In this document: piece after piece, positions 58,913 to 64,000 of the stretch
How positions within the stretch are numbered: the first letter of the stretch is position 1
Layout: each line of letters starts with the position of its first letter
DNA from: an uncultured Parabacteroides sp.
Lineage (GTDB): Bacteria; Bacteroidota; Bacteroidia; Bacteroidales; Tannerellaceae
Reading direction: 5' to 3'
DNA length: 64,000 bases
Assembly (NCBI RefSeq): GCF_902493135.1
Contig: NZ_CABUOD010000008.1
Location: 62,001 to 126,000, forward strand
The notes under the pieces: model-generated
Seen by the model: the letters and a program-made list of their open reading frames with translations, nothing else
Told to the model about the DNA's origin: nothing
Database searches by the model: none
Program-made: the position numbers and the translations under genes

Positions 58913-61900
58913 ATGAATTTTTCAAGATCAGTAAGGGGAAATATCCCATATTATTTACTTAAATTGATGCATATTATGAGAGCAAGTTTGCTTTTACTAT
59001 TTATTGTGATTGCTCAGCTACATGCCGAAAATTTGTATTCGCAAAATACAGTTATCAATTTATCACTTCAAAATGTGACAGTCGAACAAGTTCTGGACCA
59101 GATTGAGAAAGATACGGAATTCTCGTTTTTGTTTACAGACAAATCTGTTGACACGGACAGAATAGTCAATATGAATATTCGCTCGAAGAGTCTTGACGAG
59201 ATATTACATGTTTTGTTTGATGGCACAGATGTGAATTATCGTATTGTAGACAAGCAAGTTATTTTATCAAAGAAGGAAATTGATACTGACGGTGTAAATC
59301 AATCCAAGCACTTGGTTGGCGTGATAAAAAGTGTCAATGGTGAGCCTGTTATTGGTGCCAATGTCATAGAAAAAGGAACGACCAATGGCACGATATCTGA
59401 TATGGATGGGAAATTCTCACTTAATGTAGCATCTGGTGCTACATTAATAATAACCTATATAGGTTATGTTTCGCAAGAAATAAAAGTAGACGGTAGCAAT
59501 TCTTTATCGATCGTATTGAAAGAAGATTCGGAAATGCTGGATGAAGTCGTTGTTGTCGGTTATGGAACAATGAAGAAGAAAGACTTGACCGGAGCGGTTG
59601 GTTCCATTGGTGGTGATTTGATAGCAGATAGAAAAACAATGCAGTTGTCTTCCGCATTACAAGGGTCTGTTTCCGGAATGATGGTGACTCGTAATAATGG
59701 CGCTCCCGGTGCTTCTTCGGCTATTAAAATCAGGGGAATTACGACAATTGGAGATAGTAACCCGTTAGTAATAGTGGACGGAGTTCCTGTTGACGGTATT
59801 GATATGATCAATCCGAATGACGTTGAAAATATATCTGTGTTGAAAGATGCTGCGTCTGCATCGATCTACGGATCCCGAGCTGCGGCCGGAGTCATACTGA
59901 TTACTACAAAAAGAGCTAAAGATAACCAGCTGTCGTTAAGCTATTCATTCGAATATGGATTTGAAAAACCGACAGAACTTCCGAAGTACGTCAGTCCGAC
60001 AAGATTTATGCAGATGGAAAATGAGTTACGTTGGAATGATGCAGGTAATGGAAATAACGAGTATCCGGTTTATTCCAAAGAGTTGATCGATAACTACTAT
60101 GACCTGCATGCACAAGATCCGGATGCTTATCCGATCACAGATTGGGTCGATTTGGTATTGAAAAATACAGCTCCTCGCCAAAGTCATGTGTTCAATGTCG
60201 CAGGAGGTACGAAAGTGGTTAAGACAAAAGCTTCTTTTGCTTATGACAAGGTAGATGGATTGTATGCTAATCGTTATAACGAACGTTTTACGTTTCGGGT
60301 AAATAATGACTTCTCGATAAATAAATATATTAAGGCTTCTTTAGATTTTAACTATAGAAGAGCGAAGTCGGAAAAGCCTATAGAAGATCCGTTCAATTCG
60401 GCGGATGCGATCAGTGTCATTCCTTCTATTTTTGCCGGTTTGTGGAGTGATGGCCGCTATGGGGCAGCTCGGACAGGTGGTAATATTTATGCAATGGTCA
60501 AAGAAGGAGGAACCAGTGAATGGTGGGCCAATCAATTGGGAGGTAAGGCCTCTATTGATGTTACTCCATTTGATGGTTTTAAGATATCGGCTGTATTTTC
60601 TCCGACTTTTAATTTTGATAAGGGGAAAGAGTTTAGGAAATCGATTCGATACTACGATGCGAAAGACCCGTCATTGGCTTTAGGATATATTGTCCGTTAC
60701 AATACTACAAATTTGAAAGAGACTCGTAATGATTCACATCGTTTATTGGGGCAACTGATAGCTTCTTATGAGAAATCATTGGGCAGGCATAATCTGAATC
60801 TGATGGCCGGTTATGAAGTGTTTTATTCTTTTACGGAAGGACTGACTGCTGGTAGAGACAATTATTTGTTGAACACTTATCCGTATTTGAATCTGGGGCC
60901 GTTGGATTACCGTAACAATGCAGGGAATGCTTATGAAAATGGTTACCAGTCTTGGTTCGGACGTCTGATGTACAATTATTCTGAAAAGTATCTGCTTCAA
61001 TTTAATATCCGTCGTGACGGTTCTTCTCGTTTTCATTCGGATTACCGTTGGGGAACTTTTCCTTCTGTATCAGCCGGTTGGGTTGTTAGTGAAGAACCGT
61101 TTATGAAAAAAGCGAATATAGATTGGCTTTCATTTTTGAAATTGCGTGCTTCTTGGGGTATGTTGGGTAATGAGCGTATAACGGATAGTAATGGAAATCA
61201 GATTTATTATCCCTATCAATCTTCAATAGGATTTAACAATATCCTGTTTAATCAAGGAGGAAAGATTGTTTCCTCACAAGGTGCCGCTCAAAGTAAATAT
61301 GCGATCAGGGATATTTCTTGGGAAACGACTGAGTCGGTCGATTTTGGATTGGATGCAAATTTCTTGGATAATCGTTTGCGTCTTAGTGGAGATTATTTCA
61401 AGAAAACAACGAAAGATATGTTATTAGCATTGGAAATCCCCAGTTATGTCGGGTATAGCAATCCTGAAAAGAATACAGGAAAGATGTTCACGAAAGGATA
61501 TGAAATAGAAGTAAGATGGAGTGATCAGATAGGAGATTTGTATTATTCCGTTTCAGCCAATTTGTCTGATTTCGTTTCTAAAATGGGGGATTTGGGCGGT
61601 ACGGAATTTCTTGGAGATCAAGTGAAAAAGAAAGACAGCCAATTTAATGAATGGTATGGCTATTTGTCGGATGGTATCTATCAGACGCAAGCGGATGTGG
61701 ATAATTCTCCTAAATTGAATAATAGCGTGAGGCCGGGTGATGTAAAATATAAGGACATAAGTGGACCGGATGGTGTGCCGGATGGAAAGATTTCACCGGA
61801 GTACGATCGTGTCTTGTTGGGTGGTTCTTTGCCCCGTTATATGTTCGGAGGTAATGTACAGATGGGGTATAAGGATTTTGATTTTTCGCTTGCGTTCCAA

Positions 61901-62317
61901 GGTGTCGGTAGCCAGAATGTCCGTATGACGACCAACATGATACAACCTCTGCCTGCTAATTGGGGAAATGTCCCTCTGATACTGGATGGTAATTATTGGA
62001 GTGCTTATAATACGGAAACTCAAAACTTGCAAGCCAAATATCCGCGTTTGACTACGACGAATGCGGGTGGCAATTATGCAATGTCAGATTTTTGGTTGTT
62101 CAATGGTAGATATGTTCGTCTGAAAAATATAACATTGGGATATACGTTACCGGGTAGTTTGACTTCCAAAGTAAAGATCAGCAGAATCAGATTTTATATA
62201 AGCGCAAATGATCTGTTCTCTATCAATAAGTATCCTCATGGATGGGATCCTGAAACCGGAGCTTCAGCTTATCCGATAACGTCCTCTTATCTTTTAGGTG
62301 TTTCAGTTAATTTTTAA
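58913..62317 (+). CDS. SusC/RagA-family TonB-dependent transporter with STN domain
   Basis: Intact paralogue of the broken SusC at 45627, 1134 residues. Signal region (LLLLFIVIAQLHAENLYSQ), STN domain about 48-120 (VINLSLQNVTVEQVLDQIEK), carboxypeptidase-regulatory-like domain about 137-215, TonB box MLDEVVVVGYG, plug IRGITTIGDSNPLVIVDGVPV, LKDAASASIYGSRAAAGVILITT, and a barrel ending KYPHGWDPETGAS...VSVNF. The plug and C-terminal segments are close to those of the 45.6-kb gene. STN plus adjacent FecR and sigma genes form a complete trans-envelope signalling set. Confidence 0.95.
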   Translation: MNFSRSVRGNIPYYLLKLMHIMRASLLLLFIVIAQLHAENLYSQNTVINLSLQNVTVEQVLDQIEKDTEFSFLFTDKSVDTDRIVNMNIRSKSLDEILHVLFDGTDVNYRIVDKQVILSKKEIDTDGVNQSKHLVGVIKSVNGEPVIGANVIEKGTTNGTISDMDGKFSLNVASGATLIITYIGYVSQEIKVDGSNSLSIVLKEDSEMLDEVVVVGYGTMKKKDLTGAVGSIGGDLIADRKTMQLSSALQGSVSGMMVTRNNGAPGASSAIKIRGITTIGDSNPLVIVDGVPVDGIDMINPNDVENISVLKDAASASIYGSRAAAGVILITTKRAKDNQLSLSYSFEYGFEKPTELPKYVSPTRFMQMENELRWNDAGNGNNEYPVYSKELIDNYYDLHAQDPDAYPITDWVDLVLKNTAPRQSHVFNVAGGTKVVKTKASFAYDKVDGLYANRYNERFTFRVNNDFSINKYIKASLDFNYRRAKSEKPIEDPFNSADAISVIPSIFAGLWSDGRYGAARTGGNIYAMVKEGGTSEWWANQLGGKASIDVTPFDGFKISAVFSPTFNFDKGKEFRKSIRYYDAKDPSLALGYIVRYNTTNLKETRNDSHRLLGQLIASYEKSLGRHNLNLMAGYEVFYSFTEGLTAGRDNYLLNTYPYLNLGPLDYRNNAGNAYENGYQSWFGRLMYNYSEKYLLQFNIRRDGSSRFHSDYRWGTFPSVSAGWVVSEEPFMKKANIDWLSFLKLRASWGMLGNERITDSNGNQIYYPYQSSIGFNNILFNQGGKIVSSQGAAQSKYAIRDISWETTESVDFGLDANFLDNRLRLSGDYFKKTTKDMLLALEIPSYVGYSNPEKNTGKMFTKGYEIEVRWSDQIGDLYYSVSANLSDFVSKMGDLGGTEFLGDQVKKKDSQFNEWYGYLSDGIYQTQADVDNSPKLNNSVRPGDVKYKDISGPDGVPDGKISPEYDRVLLGGSLPRYMFGGNVQMGYKDFDFSLAFQGVGSQNVRMTTNMIQPLPANWGNVPLILDGNYWSAYNTETQNLQAKYPRLTTTNAGGNYAMSDFWLFNGRYVRLKNITLGYTLPGSLTSKVKISRIRFYISANDLFSINKYPHGWDPETGASAYPITSSYLLGVSVNF

Positions 62318-62329
62318 ACGATGGTTGAT

Positions 62330-64000
62330 ATGAAAAAAATAGTGTATAGCCTGTTGGTGGCGTGTTTGTTTGCCTGTAATGATTTAGATATGAATCCTCT
62401 TTCGCAGGGATCTAGTGAGAATTGGTACTCGGATGAAATTGAATTGACTATGTCTGTCCGAAGTTTATATGCTACTAACTATTGGACTTTGGATGACGAT
62501 TCTTATACTGATGACTGGACAAACCGTACTGACTTGTCTCCGATTCTATCAGCAACAATTAATGGACAGTCCGGTCAAGTGACTTCTCTTTGGACCAATT
62601 CGTATCGCGCAATAGCTCAAGCAAATACGATTTTAGACAATTTGCCGAAAGCCGAACAGAGCGGGGTCTCTGCAAAAGTGGTGGAACAAAGTAAGGCCGA
62701 AGCTCTATTTGTTCGTGCAGCCCAGTATGCAAGATTGGTATCTCATTTTGGTGATGTCGTTTATGTCACGACTTCTATTGCGGATCTGAACGAGGCTTTT
62801 AAAATGGGAAGAACTGATAAGGCGACTATCATAAAAGGTGTTTATGATGACTTTGACCAGGCGGCAGCCCACCTGCCTCTCGAATATTCCGGTGAAGAAC
62901 ACGCGACTAAGGGGGCAGCTTATGCGATGAAAGCACGTTTTGCTTTGTATAACGGCGATTATGAGATAGCTGAGGAGGCGGCAAAAAATTGTATGGCTTT
63001 AGGAATATATGAGTTGAATCCAGATTTTTCGGAACTGTTTTATTGTGGAACGAAAAATTCGAAGGAATTTATTTTTGTAAGGCCTCGATCTGTCGAATTA
63101 AACTCGGTTATAGGTACGCAGCCTTATCTGTCGAGAAACGGAGGCGGCTACGCTCAATATGATCCGTCTTGGGATTTGTTTTGTTCTTTTTTGTGCATAG
63201 ATGGCAAGCCGATAGATGAATCTCCTTTGTTTGATTCGCATAATCCTTTTAAGAATAGAGATCCGCGTTGCTGTGCTACGATTGTGGAATTTGGAACGGC
63301 TCATGTCGGTTTTATTTACGAACCTCATCCCGATTCGTTGTATGTGATGAATTTCAATACAGGTATGTTGGAATTGAATAAAGATACCCGTACAAATGGT
63401 CAATATGCCTCTTACAATGGTCTGATATGGAAGAAGTGGGTAGACGATAGTTATACTCAGAACGGTTATACGGCCGATAAAAATGAGATAATCATGCGCT
63501 ATGCGGATGTTCTGTTAATGTATGCAGAAGCTTGTATCGAACAGGGAAAAGTTGATCAGTCCGTATTGGATGCGATCAATGCCGTCAGGGCGAGGGCGTA
63601 TGGAGTCAATAAATCCGCAGTGGATAAATACCCATCTGTAACGACTTTGAGTATCCCGGAACTCCGCAAGACTATCCGTTTTGAAAGACGTATGGAGTTC
63701 GCTTTTGAAGGGTTGCGCTATATGGACCTGATTCGTTGGAAGTTGGCGGAAAAAGCGTTGAACACGAATATATACGGAATGCTGGATCCGGCACCTTTAC
63801 GGGAGAATGTGGTAAATAGAGGTCTGTGGTTTTTCCCGGAAACCCCGGAGGTCGATGAAAACGGTTTGGTCGATTTTACGAAAATGTACAACCAGGGACA
63901 GATAAAATTGTTGATTGAACGTAAATTTGATGCAACCAAACAATATCTGTGGCCGATCCCGACTAAAGAGATCTTGATAAATGATAACCTTAAGCAAAAT
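62330..64000 (+). CDS. SusD/RagB-family nutrient-binding lipoprotein (3' end cut by window)
   Basis: Reading frame open from the ATG at 62330 (or 62321, three codons earlier) to the last base of the window, 557 codons. Lipobox LFAC (Cys about 16), then NDLDMNPLSQGSSENWYSD as in the second-locus SusD. Core blocks RAAQYARLVSHFGDVVY, HATKGAAYAMKARFALY, IMRYADVLLMYAEACIEQ and IRFERRMEFAFEGLRYMDLIRW; the final visible residues are LWPIPTKEILINDNLKQN, which is the usual SusD ending, so only a few residues are missing. Partner of the SusC 12 nt upstream. Confidence 0.93.
   Translation, partial: MKKIVYSLLVACLFACNDLDMNPLSQGSSENWYSDEIELTMSVRSLYATNYWTLDDDSYTDDWTNRTDLSPILSATINGQSGQVTSLWTNSYRAIAQANTILDNLPKAEQSGVSAKVVEQSKAEALFVRAAQYARLVSHFGDVVYVTTSIADLNEAFKMGRTDKATIIKGVYDDFDQAAAHLPLEYSGEEHATKGAAYAMKARFALYNGDYEIAEEAAKNCMALGIYELNPDFSELFYCGTKNSKEFIFVRPRSVELNSVIGTQPYLSRNGGGYAQYDPSWDLFCSFLCIDGKPIDESPLFDSHNPFKNRDPRCCATIVEFGTAHVGFIYEPHPDSLYVMNFNTGMLELNKDTRTNGQYASYNGLIWKKWVDDSYTQNGYTADKNEIIMRYADVLLMYAEACIEQGKVDQSVLDAINAVRARAYGVNKSAVDKYPSVTTLSIPELRKTIRFERRMEFAFEGLRYMDLIRWKLAEKALNTNIYGMLDPAPLRENVVNRGLWFFPETPEVDENGLVDFTKMYNQGQIKLLIERKFDATKQYLWPIPTKEILINDNLKQN

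Overview
The window reads as a chromosome segment of a gut Bacteroidota, most likely Parabacteroides or a close Bacteroidales relative. The support is three SusC/SusD outer-membrane pairs with ECF sigma/FecR-type regulators, many genes preceded by the Bacteroides-type -7 element TAnnTTTG, few Shine-Dalgarno sequences, and Bacteroidales-type small peptides with short 'LSxxEMKxIxxG' leaders. No rRNA, integrase, transposase or CRISPR array was seen. Species cannot be fixed from the sequence alone.

Layout. 0-2.7 kb: end of an unidentified gene, lipB and a tRNA-dihydrouridine synthase in a 4-nt-overlapping operon, then convergent xth. 2.8-10.6 kb: first nutrient-uptake locus (ECF sigma and gpmA on minus, FecR anti-sigma, SusC, SusD on plus). 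10.5-11.3 kb: gene-free stretch with a long inverted repeat. 11.3-18.8 kb: NikR-like regulator, TonB receptor, panB, cbiA, sialate-esterase-like hydrolase, cobalamin adenosyltransferase and a HigBA toxin-antitoxin pair. 18.8-26.2 kb: housekeeping and salvage genes (M20 peptidase, DEAD-type helicase, mtaD, punA, nadX, a hydroxyacid-dehydrogenase-like protein, a Tat-exported SGNH hydrolase). 26.3-26.6 kb: tRNA-Gly and two tRNA-Leu. 27-32 kb: amino acid permease, SDR, a TonB receptor of the beta-barrel_3 type, an orphan-looking ECF sigma gene.

32.8-44.3 kb is an AT-rich accessory block and the most interesting part of the window. It holds three small Cys-rich peptides with a shared leader. Each is followed by a paralogous exported six-bladed beta-propeller-like protein, directly for the first two and after a TlpA-like thioredoxin for the third. 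Between the second and third sets is a central group: pyruvyltransferase-like protein, short LanC-like protein, glycosyltransferase, and a C39-like/VKOR/thioredoxin fusion. This looks like a ribosomally made, disulfide-rich and possibly glycosylated peptide system. The block also contains decayed partial copies of its own genes, so it has been rearranging. It separates an ECF sigma gene (32.0 kb) from the next FecR gene (44.5 kb).

44.5-57 kb is a second sigma/FecR-type SusC/SusD locus with a lipoprotein, a FAD oxidoreductase and a two-domain esterase. Its susC is broken by an exact 40-bp tandem duplication. 57-64 kb is a third, paralogous locus (sigma, FecR, SusC, and a SusD cut off by the window edge a few residues before its end). 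All three susC genes are preceded by a hairpin whose T-tract is on the minus strand, the arrangement expected for antisense small RNAs ending just upstream of susC.
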